This document shows, one piece after another, positions 22,465 through 31,177 of a DNA stretch of 32,996 nucleotides (positions within the stretch are counted from its first letter, which is position 1; the number at the start of each line of letters is the position of its first letter). Source of the stretch: Stramonita haemastoma (Eukaryota; Mollusca; Gastropoda; Neogastropoda; Muricidae); assembly GCA_030674155.1 (NCBI GenBank), contig CM060322.1, forward strand, positions 57,508,282 through 57,541,277, read 5' to 3'. The notes beneath the pieces were generated by a model, which worked only from the letters and a program-made list of their open reading frames with translations, was not told the origin of the DNA and ran no database searches. Both the position numbers and the translations under genes were made by a program.

Positions 22465-22584
22465 AAACACACACACACACCACCACACACACACACACCA
22501 CACACCCACCACGCACCACCACTCACTCACCACCACTCACTCACTCACTTCACTATCACTCACTCACTCACACACCACACACAC

Positions 22585-22635
<51 letters not shown>

Positions 22636-22676
22636 CACACACGGTTACTTTATGTGGAAGGACGTAGAAACTACTA

Positions 22677-22733
<57 letters not shown>

Positions 22734-22825
22734 ACCACTCACTCACTCACTCACTCACTCACTCACTCACTCCCACTCACTCACTCACCACTCACTCACT
22801 CACTCACTCACTCACCACCACCATA
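22465..22825. repeat. (CA)n, CACC and (ACTC)n tracts
   Basis: Perfect CA (22590-22633 and 22680-22732) with CCACCA interruptions, and ACTC tetramer runs at about 22522-22570 and 22735-22815. Confidence 0.93.
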
Positions 22826-22898
22826 AAAAACAACAGTACACCTTGTGGATATACTAGAAATGAACAATGGATTAAGAACACAACAATGCCTTAACTAC

Positions 22899-22917
22899 GG
22901 GGGGGGGGGGGGGGGGA
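22899..22917. repeat. G run
   Basis: Nineteen or so consecutive G with no unit structure. Confidence 0.9.
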
Positions 22918-22959
22918 GTGGGTTCCCTTGTTAATTTATTGCATTTCCACATGCACTTT

Positions 22960-23023
22960 CTGTCTGTCTCTATCTTCTTCTGTCTCTCTCTCCCCTCTCC
23001 CTCTTTCTTCTCTCTCTCTCTCC

Positions 23024-23110
<87 letters not shown>

Positions 23111-23165
23111 CTCCCTCTCCTCTCTCTCACTCTCTCTCTGTGACTCTGGCTGTCTTTGTGACACA

Positions 23166-23256
<91 letters not shown>

Positions 23257-23340
23257 CCCTGTCTGTTTCTCACCACACACACACAACACTCACACACACC
23301 ACACACACACACACACACAACACCACTGTCGTCTGTCTGC

Positions 23341-23382
<42 letters not shown>

Positions 23383-23430
23383 GTCTCTCTCTCTCTTTCC
23401 TCTGTCCTGTCTGTCTGTCTTCTTCTGTCC

Positions 23431-23461
<31 letters not shown>

Positions 23462-23470
23462 GTCTGTCTG

Positions 23471-23516
<46 letters not shown>

Positions 23517-23572
23517 TTCTCTCTCTCTCTCTTTTCCTCTCTTTCTCTCTTCTGTCTTCTTCTCTCTCCACA
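22960..23572. repeat. Long polypyrimidine (CT)n region
   Basis: Perfect CT blocks (about 23050-23104, 23168-23252, 23351-23385, 23476-23520) joined by CTGT and CCTC variants. It is broken by a 70-bp CA patch at 23270-23330. The long open frames of Ser/Leu and Arg/Glu on the two strands are by-products. Confidence 0.95.
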
Positions 23573-23660
23573 TCACACACTACACACACACACACACACA
23601 CACACACCACACACACACACCACACCCCCCCACACACCACACACACCACACCACCTACAT
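23573..23660. repeat. (CA)n/CCACAC tract
   Basis: CA repeats with CC interruptions, immediately before three consecutive family-A SINE copies. Confidence 0.9.
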
Positions 23661-23661
23661 C

Positions 23662-23797
23662 ACATTTTATTTCGTTTTATTCTTTTCTGCAAGGATAATG
23701 GAATAAGCATTGTGTGCTTTTTTACATCCGATCCCCGTGTGTATGCAGTTTTGTCAATTCTGTCGAATTAATGTGTGCGCAATATGTCCTCTGTGTG
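23662..23797 (-). mobile_element. SINE family A, copy 5 (short, internally deleted)
   Basis: Tail and gcaaggataatggaataagc, tttacatccgatccccgtgt, atgcagttttgtcaattctg, then a jump to aattaatgtgtgcgcaatat. The whole gcacacaatggcctactc block is missing. Confidence 0.75.
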
Positions 23798-23837
23798 TGT
23801 TTGTGTCTATGTTATCTTTTTTTTTTTTTTTTTATTA

Positions 23838-24113
23838 TTCTATTTTATTTCTTCTTGTAGTTATTACTTCTGTGTAAGGGTAATGAAATAAGCACTCATG
23901 TGCTTTTTTTTTCACATCCTGTCCCCATGTGTATGCAGATTTGTCAATTTTGTCATGTTCTCACTGGCACACAATGGCCTTTTTTTTTAAAAATTTTTTT
24001 TGCACACAATGGCCTACTCTTCCTTAAAGTGGAATGTGTTTTTAACATGTGCACAAGATGTTCTGTGTGCGTTCGCACACTGGACTTTGGTTTATAGTCT
24101 CATCCTGGGGATG
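23838..24113 (-). mobile_element. SINE family A, copy 6 (internal duplication)
   Basis: Order conserved from gtaatgaaataagcactcat to tttggtttatagtctcatcc. The word gcacacaatggcct appears twice (23967-23980 and 24002-24015), separated by a T/A-rich insert, so a segment was duplicated or re-synthesised. The head is absent. Confidence 0.8.
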
Positions 24114-24221
24114 TGGTGTGTCTGTCCATCTGTCTGTCTGTTCGTCTATGTCTGTCTGTCTGTCTGTCTAATAATTATATGTGTGTGAGTGAAAGAGAGA
24201 GAGAGAGAGAGAGAGAGAAAT

Positions 24222-24497
24222 GTTTTTATTTTATTTATGTATTTCTATTTCTTTATTTCTTTATTTATTCTTTTATATCAAGGATAATGGAATAAGCACT
24301 TGTGCTTTTTTTTTACATCCAGTCCCGTGTGTATGCAAATTTGTAAATCTTGTCATCTGTTCCCACCGGCACACAATGGCCTACTCTCACAAAAAGCGGA
24401 ACAGGGTTTAATGTGGGCACAAGATGTTCTGCATGCGTTTGCACTCTGGGTTTGGTTTATAGTCTCATCCAGACTTTGGGGGAGAGTTGAGTTGGAG
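24222..24497 (-). mobile_element. SINE family A, copy 7
   Basis: A TTTATT/TTTCTT tail, atatcaaggataatggaata, ttacatccagtcccgtgtgt, cacacaatggcctactctca, gggcacaagatgttctgcat and tttggtttatagtctcatcc. It ends at ggggagagttgagttgg, losing the head. (GT)n follows within 10 bp. It is the third family-A copy in a row with the same orientation. Confidence 0.85.
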
Positions 24498-24501
24498 AGT
24501 G

Positions 24502-24503
<2 letters not shown>

Positions 24504-24559
<56 letters not shown>

Positions 24560-24580
24560 TGTGTGTGTGTGTTTCTTGTG
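24504..24580. repeat. (GT)n microsatellite
   Basis: About 70 bp of GT with one GG interruption, adjoining the broken end of a SINE. Confidence 0.95.
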
Positions 24581-24882
24581 CAAGGGAGTGTGTGTTTCCT
24601 TGCATGAATCAAGTGGGGAGGGGGGGGGGGTATATGAAAGAAGTGTGTGTATGCAAATGTCCTATCTATATCTATGTTGGTCAGTGTAACATGTGTGTAT
24701 GTTGTCAGTTGCTGAATAGTGCAACATGTTTGTGTATGCTGTTAGTTGATGAATAATGTAACAGGAATGTGTATGCAGTTACTTGCTAAATTGCCTCAGT
24801 TTCTTTCCAGTGGATTGGTAGAGTGGAGGGTTTGTATTCATGTTTTGTGGACAGTTGCATGCGTGTAAATGATTTGAATGCA
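24581..24882. other. Unassigned, with a weak 45-60-bp repeat
   Basis: Three related stretches containing gtaacatgtgtgtatgttgt, gcaacatgtttgtgtatgct and gtaacaggaatgtgtatgca (24687-24780), each followed by cagttrctgaat-like words, suggest a small degenerate tandem repeat. Nothing else is seen. Confidence 0.5.
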
Positions 24883-24960
24883 AGCGCCTTGATATATTTG
24901 CTGTACAGGATTCAGCGCCATATAAATACCAGACATCATTATTATCATCATTATTATTAG
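24883..24960 (+). mobile_element. Second type of LINE 3' tail
   Basis: The text agcgccttgatatatttgct followed by gtacaggattcagcgccata, taaatac and an (ATT)n-type end has the form of a non-LTR 3' terminus with paired GCGC-type words and an ATT microsatellite, common in animals as I recall. No coding sequence adjoins. Confidence 0.55.
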
Positions 24961-24984
24961 TGTTGTTTAGTGCAGTGCAGTGCA

Positions 24985-25105
24985 GCCCAGCATAGGGTAG
25001 TGTTAGTGTAGTGTAGTGTAGTGTAGTGTAGTGTATGTATGTAGTGTAGTGTAGTGTAGTGTAGTGAAGTGTAGTGTAGCTAGTGTAGTGAAGTGTAGTG
25101 TAGTG
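24985..25105. repeat. (AGTGT)n pentanucleotide repeat
   Basis: About 20 units of gtgta/agtgt with a few interruptions. A related GTGTCATGT-type patch continues at 25205-25265. Confidence 0.9.
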
Positions 25106-25311
25106 GTTCAGGACATTAAGAGTTAAAAATTATCTCAGGATGGTAGTACATTGACAAAGCAAAAGCTTTCGCTTTTTTTTTCATCAAACCATTTATGTAG
25201 GAACAGTGTGTCGTGTCATGTTGTGTAGTGTTGTGTCATGTCATGTGGTGTGACGCAGTACAGTGGCATGGCGTGGCTGGCATGTAGTACATTTGCCAAC
25301 TGCTTAATTTT

Positions 25312-25737
25312 ATTTTATTTATTTTATACCACTTTATGTCACAGCAGATTTCCCGGCATGAAATTCGGGCTGCTCTCCCTGGGGAGAGCGTGTTGCCACA
25401 AGTGCAGCGCCTACCCTTTTTTTTTTTTTGCCATCATGGATGGTGTCTAAACACGACACCTGTGTGCATGCTGGTTTTTTTAAAATAATTTGTCATCCGC
25501 TCCTACCGGCACACGATGGCCTGCTCTTTGGAAAGGCAGAACGGGGTTTTCACGTGTGCGCAAGATGTTCTGCATGCGTTCGCAAAACGGGGCCTCGGTT
25601 TCTAGTCTCATCCAAATGACTTTGACATTCAGTTCGATTTTTTCCGTCAAACTGGGAAGAAAGGGCGAGGCTGGGTACGAACCCAGAAACTCACGGTTTA
25701 CATATTGGCAGGCGAACGTCTTAACCATTCTGCCACC
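25312..25737 (-). mobile_element. SINE family C, copy 2 (full length, perfect A box)
   Basis: This copy begins with a family-B-like 3' part: ttataccactttatgtcaca, gcagatttcccggcatgaaa, ctccctggggagagcgtgtt and aagtgcagcgcctaccc. It continues with a unique link (ggatggtgtctaaacacgac, tgtgtgcatgctgg) and a family-A-like middle (cacacgatggcctgctcttt, cgtgtgcgcaagatgttctg, cctcggtttctagtctcatc). It ends with its own tRNA-like head. On the minus strand the A box is tggcagaatgg (25735-25725), a perfect TRGYNNANNNG, and the B box is ggttcgtaccc (25683-25673). Confidence 0.9.
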
Positions 25738-25744
25738 TTCCTTA

Positions 25745-25985
25745 GTTTCAGTGACAGCAGCGGATTTCTCTGTGGCCTGAAGAGTGGCTGCTCATCCCAG
25801 GGCCAAGGCTGGTCAGTCACTACAGCACCCCCCCCCCCCCCCCCCCCAACCTGTTTTTTGTTTTTTTTAATTGTCCTGTGGGCAAGTGGAGTTTTTCTGA
25901 GGTAAGTGCCATTTTCTACAGATTTTTTCCTGGGACAACTCTGTTGTTGCTGTGGGTTCTTTTACGTGCACCGAATGCAGGGGAA
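25745..25985 (-). mobile_element. Family-B-related SINE fragment
   Basis: Contains gtgacagcagcggatttctc and ggctgctcatcccagggcca (3' part of B), a C run (about 25829-25847), then aagtggagtttttctgaggt, attttctacagattttttcc and tgctgtgggttcttttacgt, which track the second half of B (gagtggcttttttctacaga). It merges into the large tandem array on its right. Confidence 0.7.
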
Positions 25986-26262
25986 GGTGGGGGGGAGGAA
26001 GGGTTGTGATGTGGAGGGAAGAATGCATGCACAGCATGCACGCACGCACACACACACACCCCACACACACACACACACACACACACACAACACACACACA
26101 CACACACACATCAACACACATACACACACGCATGCATGCACACCCACAGACGGTGCCGTGGGGTTGAGGGGGGGGGGGGGGGAGGAAGGATGGGGAAGGG
26201 GGAGGGGAGTAGTGAAGGCATTGTTATGTGTCGTTAATCCATTGTCTGTTTTTGTCACTCAG

Positions 26263-26351
26263 GTCTGTGTGGTGACCAAAGCAGCTGAAGATACTGAAGT
26301 GGAACATCAAGCCGACACAACCAACTCAGATCAGTTTAGTGTGTATGTACA

Positions 26352-26352
<1 letters not shown>
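26263..26352 (+). other. Exon-like block 1 (copy 1), function unknown
   Basis: Preceded by a pyrimidine-rich stretch and cactcag, a good splice-acceptor context. It is open as VCVVTKAAEDTEVEHQADTT and onward to SDQFSVYV. The second copy at 26959-27050 is open as well and differs by a few residues. No donor consensus is convincing, since the block runs into gtgtatgtacac. No family is recognised. It may only be conserved because it lies in a recent tandem duplicate. Confidence 0.25.
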
Positions 26353-26405
<53 letters not shown>

Positions 26406-26415
26406 GTGTGTGTGT

Positions 26416-26540
26416 CTTATGAATGTGTAGGGGAGATGGAATGCATTATTATCAACAACATTTTGCTCATGCATCTTCAGTGTGTGTGTTTCAGGGCTGG
26501 TGTACCGAAGACAGCTGAAGACAAACTGCACATGGGTTTG
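26416..26540 (+). repeat. Cassette copy 1 (exon-like block 2)
   Basis: Gaatgtgtaggggagatgga, catgcatcttcagtgtgtg, tttcag, then gggctggtgtaccgaagaca and gctgaagacaaactgcacat. An AG precedes and a GT follows the 42-bp core (26494-26535). One frame gives AGVPKTAEDKLHMG. Confidence 0.6.
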
Positions 26541-26795
26541 TGTGTCTTTTTCTGAGGTAAGTGCCCATTTTCTACAGATTTTTTCCTGGGACAACTCTGT
26601 TGTTGCTGTGGGTTCTTTTACGTGCACTGAATGCAGGGGAAGGTGGGGGGGGGGGGAGGGAAGGGTTGTGATGTGGAGGTGAAGATGCATGCACACACAC
26701 GCACACATGCAGCATGCATGCACGTGCACACACACACACACACACACACGCACACCACACGCACACACAACCACAACACACACACACACACACAC

Positions 26796-26833
<38 letters not shown>

Positions 26834-26958
26834 TGCACACCCACAGACGTGCCGTGGGGTTGAGGGGGGGGGGGGGCAGGAGAGAAGGGGGAAGGGGGAG
26901 GGGAGTGGTGAAGGCATTGTTATGTGTTGTTAATCCATTGTCTGTTTTTGTCACTCAG

Positions 26959-27050
26959 GTCTGTGTGGTGACCAAAGCAGCTGAAGATACTGAAGTGGAA
27001 TATCAAGCCAACACAACCAACTCAGATCAGTTTTGTGTGTATGTACACAC
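26959..27050 (+). other. Exon-like block 1 (copy 2), function unknown
   Basis: Same block as 26263-26352 after cactcag, with a few base differences, including gaatatcaagccaacacaa for gaacatcaagccgacacaa. The frame stays open through the block in both copies. Confidence 0.25.
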
Positions 27051-27060
27051 GTGTGTGTGG

Positions 27061-27093
<33 letters not shown>

Positions 27094-27131
27094 GTGTGTG
27101 TGTGTGTGTGTTGTGTGTGTGTGTGGTGTGT

Positions 27132-27250
27132 CTTATGAATGTGTAGGGGAGATGGAATGCATTGTTATCAGCATTTTGCTCATGCATCTTCAGTGTGTGT
27201 GTTTCAGGGCTGGTGTGCCGAAGCCAGCTGAAGACAAACTGCATATGGGT
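27132..27250 (+). repeat. Cassette copy 2
   Basis: As cassette 1, with tttcagggctggtgtgccga and agccagctgaagacaaactg. One frame gives AGVPKPAEDKLHMG. Confidence 0.6.
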
Positions 27251-27309
27251 TTGTGTGTCTGTGTGTGTGTGTGTGTTGGTTCGTGTGAATCAGTAGGTGT
27301 GTAATGAAG

Positions 27310-27412
27310 TTTTTGTTGAGGGGGGTTGTTATCACTCCTGGGCTAGAATCAGAAGTTGACCAAAGTCAGATGCTGTGGATGTGACTAGTTTTGCCCACAT
27401 GAAGGTGGCTAC
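27310..27412. repeat. Direct repeat, left copy (partner 27816-27902)
   Basis: Ttgttatcactcctgggcta, then agaatcagaagttgaccaaa, gatgtgactagttttgccca and catgaaggtggct. Its partner at 27816-27902 is diverged but collinear. Confidence 0.75.
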
Positions 27413-27426
27413 ATCTGAGAGAGACT

Positions 27427-27471
27427 GTGTGTGTGGGTGTGTGTGTGTGTGTGTGTGTGTGTTTGTGTGTG
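27427..27471. repeat. (GT)n
   Basis: Imperfect GT of about 45 bp between the left direct repeat and the SINE tail. Confidence 0.9.
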
Positions 27472-27812
27472 TATTCATTCATTCATTTATTTATTTATTC
27501 TTTTATATCGAGGATAATGGAATAAGCACTAATGTGCTTTTTTACATCCAGTCCCTGTGTGTATGCAGTTTTGCAAATCTTGTCACCTGTTCCCACTGGC
27601 ACACAATGGCCTACTCTTACAAAAAGCGGAACAGGATTTAACGTGTACACAAGATATTTTGCGTGCGTTTGCACACGGGCATCAGTTATAGTCTCATTTG
27701 AAGGACTTTAAGGGAGAGTGGAGTCAGCACTGATGTTAACTCCGGGGGAAAAATCCCCTCGAATGGGAATCAAACTCGGGTGGTGAAATTGCCAGTGCAG
27801 TGTTTGAGAGTC
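27472..27812 (-). mobile_element. SINE family A, copy 8
   Basis: An ATTC/TTTATT tail, atatcgaggataatggaata, ttacatccagtccctgtgtg, gcacacaatggcctactctt, gtacacaagatattttgcgt, gtggagtcagcactgatgtt, aaatcccctcgaatgggaat, then caaactcgggtggtgaaatt as the damaged B-box region. The A-box part (right end) is broken. Confidence 0.87.
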
Positions 27813-27815
27813 AAA

Positions 27816-27902
27816 GTTTTTTGTTATCATTCCATGGCTAGAGCTTAGAGGTTGGCCAATAGTCAGATGTGGATGTGACTGTTTTGCCTACCATGGAGGT
27901 GC
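27816..27902. repeat. Direct repeat, right copy (partner 27310-27412)
   Basis: Ttgttatcattccatggcta, gagcttagaggttggccaat, gatgtggatgtgactgtttt, gcctaccatggaggt. It starts a few bases after the broken end of the SINE. Confidence 0.75.
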
Positions 27903-27904
27903 AC

Positions 27905-27973
27905 AATTTCGTGTGTTGTGTGGTGTGTGGTGTGTGTGTTGTGTGTGTGTGTGTGTGGTGGTGTGTGTGTGTG

Positions 27974-28040
<67 letters not shown>
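27905..28040. repeat. (GT)n with GTG interruptions
   Basis: GT-rich tract with ggtgtgtggtgtg interruptions, preceding cassette 3. Confidence 0.9.
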
Positions 28041-28043
<3 letters not shown>

Positions 28044-28154
28044 GAATGTGTAGAGAGATGGAATCCATCTCCATCAACATTTTGTTCACGTATTTCAGTG
28101 TGTGTGTTACAGGGCTCATGTACCGAACACAGTGAAGACAAACTGCACGTGAGT
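28041..28154 (+). repeat. Cassette copy 3
   Basis: Tatgaatgtgtagagagatg, ttcacgtatttcagtgtgtg, ttacagggctcatgtaccga, then acacagtgaagacaaactgc and acgtgagt. The core is one base shorter than copy 1, so it changes frame. It ends in GTGAGT, a consensus donor. Confidence 0.6.
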
Positions 28155-28401
28155 GTGTGTGTGTGTGTGTTGTTGTGTTGTGTGTGTGTGTGTGTGTGTT
28201 GTGTGTGTGTGTTGTGTGTGGTGTGTGTGTGTGTGTGGTGAGTGTGAGTGAGTGAGTGAGTGATGATGAGTGAGTGAGTGGTCTGTGTTTGTGTTGTGCC
28301 TGTGTGTGTGTTGTGTTTGTGTGTGTGTGTTTGCAATGAATCGTGTGTGTCTGTGTGAGTGTGCCGTGTCGTGTCGTATGTGTTGTTGTGTCATGATGTG
28401 T

Positions 28402-28513
28402 GTTGAATGTGTAGGGAAGATGGAATGCATTGCTGTCATCAATGTGTTCAGCATGTTCAGTGTGTTTGTTACAGGGCTGGTGTACCAAATACAGATGAAG
28501 ACAAAGTGTACGT
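28402..28513 (+). repeat. Cassette copy 4
   Basis: Ttgaatgtgtagggaagatg, tcagcatgttcagtgtgttt, gttacagggctggtgtacca, then aatacagatgaagacaaagt and gtacgtgtg. One frame gives AGVPNTDEDKVYV. Confidence 0.6.
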
Positions 28514-28716
28514 GTGTTGTGTGGTGTGTGGTTTGTGTTATGTGTGGTGTGTGTGTGTGTGTGGGTGGGTGTGTGGTGGAGTGAGTGTGTGTGTTTGTTT
28601 GTGTGTGTTGGCATGGTGTGTGTTGTGTTTGTGTGTGTGTGTGTTTGCATGAATCCTTGTGTTTGTGTGAGTGTCGTTGTCGTGTCGATGGTCGTGTCTG
28701 TCAGTGTCATGTTTGT

Positions 28717-28826
28717 GTTGAATGTGTGGAAGATGGAATGCATTGCTGTCATGAATTTTTGATGATATTCAGTGTGTTTGTTACGGGCTGGTGTACCAAG
28801 ACAGATGAAGACAAAGTGTACGTGAG
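28717..28826 (+). repeat. Cassette copy 5
   Basis: Ttgaatgtgtggaagatgga, gatgatattcagtgtgtttg, ttacgggctggtgtaccaag, then acagatgaagacaaagtgta and cgtgagt. It has lost the AG of the acceptor (ttacggg instead of ttacaggg) and one base of the core. Confidence 0.6.
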
Positions 28827-28904
28827 TTGTGTGTGTGTGATGTGTGTGGTGTGTTGTGTGTGTGTGTGGTACCATGACATGTTTTTATTTACTTTTTATG
28901 TAGG

Positions 28905-28965
28905 GATTGTAACCCACATTAATTTCTCTGTTTGTGAGATAATAAAAAATATTTGAATTGAAGGC
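28905..28965 (+). mobile_element. Possible LINE or SINE 3' tail
   Basis: Attaatttctctgtttgtga followed by gataataaaaaatatttgaa and ttgaag. A t(g/a)tgagataataaa context before a TTGAA end is tail-like as I recall, but it is short and unaccompanied. Confidence 0.3.
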
Positions 28966-29069
28966 ATTGAAGCTGTTTTCAGCGAAGATAAGCTCAGCTT
29001 AAACCAAAAAGGGAAAAAAAAACACACAACCAAAAACACCAAAACATGACTTAAATTAATGAAAATGAT
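28966..29069. other. Unassigned A-rich spacer
   Basis: About 100 bases ending in A-rich sequence. No feature seen. Confidence 0.3.
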
Positions 29070-29397
29070 ATTGATATATCTTATGCACAATTGTTAGATT
29101 TATGATAGTTATAATAGTAACATTAACAACAAAGTAATTGTTATACAGTGTTTTGTTGGAAATATGATATTAATAATAACAATGATAAAAAAGATAATAA
29201 TAATAATATGATGATAACATCAACAACATTGAGTAATTGTTATATTGTGCAATTGTTTGAAATATGATAATTATAAGGATAACATTTATAACAACACTGG
29301 GTAATTGTTATGTTGCTGAACTTTTAAATTATGATGATACTATGATGATAAGAATAATGATACCATTAACAACAGCAATGAATATTTGTTCTGTTGT
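29070..29397. repeat. AT-rich tandem repeat, about four units of 60-100 bp
   Basis: The collinear words aattgttagatttatgatag, taacattaacaacaaagtaa and ttgttat recur, diverged, near 29090, 29155, 29255 and 29320. The middle is filled with AATAATG and GATAATAAT variants. Confidence 0.65.
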
Positions 29398-29650
29398 CAA
29401 GGTTAAGCAGCGTGAGTGTGGTTGCCAAGTGGATGGGTGACCGTTTGCGCACCTTGGCTTCAGTACAGTCCCCCAGTTCACCCAGCTGTCAATGGGTACC
29501 TGCCCTCTTAAGGGTCAGGGAAGGTAAGGCAGCGAGGAAGAGGAGATGGGCACCGCCCTCAACATGCTGGCCCCTAGAGAAGCTGAGGTCTCTGATGCCT
29601 CGCTCCCCTACGACCACACAGATTATGGGACACCTTTACCTTTTACCGGT
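29398..29650 (+). mobile_element. 5S-rRNA-like SINE (head truncated)
   Basis: The text ggttaagcagcgtgagtgtg then gttgccaagtggatgggtga and ccg (29401-29443) tracks the internal promoter half of 5S rRNA: box A near 29404-29415 and box C (ggatgggtgacc) at 29431-29442. The part 5' of box A is missing. It is followed by a SINE-like body (ctgtcaatgggtacctgccc, gggcaccgccctcaacatgc, attatgggacacctttacct) ending in a pyrimidine-rich patch. This is the SINE3 type of element. A functional 5S gene is unlikely because the 5' half is absent and the body is unrelated. Confidence 0.65.
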
Positions 29651-29679
29651 GCAATTTTTGAAGAAAATTCAGCACGTAT

Positions 29680-30024
29680 GTGCACTCATTCACGCACGCA
29701 TGCACGCACGCACATACACACTCAGGCACACGCACACACATACGTTTTTCTTTTGTATGCACTATAATTCTTTTGGAGGAGGGAAATAGGTATAGGTATA
29801 TGTATGTGTATGTCTTCAATATTTTTAAAGGAAACTGTACATTAGTTTCCTCTGTGTGTGTGTGTGCGTGCATGCATGCGTGTGGTTTTCCTCCTTTGGT
29901 GTGTGCATTTTAAAAGAATTTTTTTTTGTAATATGTACGTCTGATTTTCTTTTATGTTTTCATTCTCATATATGCATATATATGATTTACTTTCTTAGAT
30001 GGATGGCTTGATGAAAAAAAGCAA
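29680..30024. other. Unassigned, with CA/GCAC and GT patches
   Basis: A gcacgcatgcacgcacgcac-type tract lies at about 29690-29745 and a short GT/GCAT patch at 29856-29886. The rest has no recognisable feature. Confidence 0.45.
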
Positions 30025-30150
30025 TTGCACTGCTTATTCGATGTACCATCTGGAAATAAAAGTTTGACTTTGACTAAAAGATAAAAGTTTTGACTTTGAC
30101 TAAAAATAAAAGTTTGACTTTGACTAAAAAATAAAAGTTTGACTTTGACA
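30025..30150 (+). mobile_element. LINE 3' end module with a 22-bp tail repeat
   Basis: Cactgcttattcgatgtacc, then atctggaaataaaagtttga, followed by about four tandem copies of a 22-bp unit (ttgactttgactaaaa plus ataaaagt). This is the same 3' module as at 16363 and 22424. The tail has been amplified here. Confidence 0.65.
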
Positions 30151-30290
30151 CTCACACTCATCTGGCACACACACATGGCACACACACGGAAGCAGTGGCT
30201 GACCAGTTTTCCACACATGCACTGTTTGAGACGTCAGAGCCTCCAAAGTAAACTACTGCTTGTTAGCCAACAGAGGGAAGAGTCCAGGTG
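30151..30290. other. Unassigned spacer
   Basis: Short mixed sequence between the LINE tail and a family-A SINE. No feature seen. Confidence 0.3.
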
Positions 30291-30396
30291 TTTTATTTAT
30301 TTTATTTATTTATATTTGCTTTATTTATTCTTTTATATCGAGGATAATGGGATAAGTACTCATGTGCTTTTTTACATCCAGTCCCGTCTGTATGCA
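30291..30396 (-). mobile_element. SINE family A, copy 9 (cut by gap 2)
   Basis: A TTTATT tail, atatcgaggataatgggata, agtactcatgtgc and ttacatccagtcccgtctgt, then the gap. The element probably continues into the unsequenced part. Confidence 0.8.
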
Positions 30397-30496
30397 NNNN
30401 NNNNNNNNNNNNNNNNNNNNNNNNNNNNNNNNNNNNNNNNNNNNNNNNNNNNNNNNNNNNNNNNNNNNNNNNNNNNNNNNNNNNNNNNNNNNNNNN
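30397..30496. other. Assembly gap 2 (100 N)
   Basis: Exactly 100 N, size unknown. The right flank (from 30497) contains no SINE sequence, so the remainder of the family-A copy lies in the gap or is absent. Confidence 0.99.
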
Positions 30497-31014
30497 TGTG
30501 TGTAGACCTCAACAACCGCCTCCCTTCCACTACAATACCCCCTCCCCCTTCTAAAATAAAAGAAATAACTTAACAAAAACAAGCAAATAAACAAAAATGA
30601 AACCAATCCAAACGGAAAATAGCTTGGTGAAAGAAATTCATAGTTTGATATATTTATTGGTTGTCAAGTAATAATGAATATGGATGATAATTACCAGATA
30701 TGGTTGTTCTGTTGTTGAAGACAATTCCAAACCAAAATATCTGTTAACTGTTGATTGTTTTTCTTTGTCAGTTATATCAGTGTAACTTTGAAAAAAACAA
30801 ATATCTGCTGTTTTGAAGATACTTTCCCAAATCATAGTTTGTTGAAGTTTTTTTTCCCGATTAGCATAGTTTGATATTGTTATTGGTTGTTGTTTGTTTT
30901 GTTTGTTGAAACGTTTTGCAACATGTTAAACTGTGAAGAAAACCTGTTGGTTTGTTGTTCAAAAATTAAAGGCTGCTGTTTAATGTGACTGTTTTATTGA
31001 AGTGTTTCTCCCCC
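30497..31014. other. Unassigned AT-rich sequence
   Basis: About 520 bases with weak internal repeats (atagtttgatat near 30640 and 30868, ttattggttgt near 30653 and 30881). No gene or RNA seen. Confidence 0.4.
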
Positions 31015-31139
31015 CTCCCTTCTCTCTCTCTGTCTCTCTCTCTCTCTCTTTCTCTGTCTCTCTGTCTCTCTCTGTGTCTGTCTCTGCCTCCGTCTGTCTG
31101 TCTGTCTGTCTGCCTGTCTGTGTCTGTCTGTCTGTCTGC

Positions 31140-31174
<35 letters not shown>

Positions 31175-31177
31175 TCT

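Larger units (their letters stand above)
25893..27250. repeat. Large tandem repeat, two units of about 0.65-0.72 kb
   Basis: Both units run in the same order: tctgaggtaagtgcc, the SINE-derived ttctacagattttttcctgg and ttcttttacgtgcac, gcaggggaaggtgg, a GCATGCA/(CA)n tract, gccgtggggttgagggg, a G run, ggcattgttatgtg, tgtctgtttttgtcactcag, an 90-bp exon-like block, (GT)n, cttatgaatgtgtaggggag, and a 42-bp exon-like block. Unit 1 is about 25893-26550 and unit 2 about 26551-27250. Differences are mainly in microsatellite length. The reading frames on both strands largely mirror each other. Confidence 0.9.

Noticed and set aside
29398..29460. Functional 5S rRNA gene
   Set aside because: Only the box A to box C part is present and the 5' half and terminator are missing.
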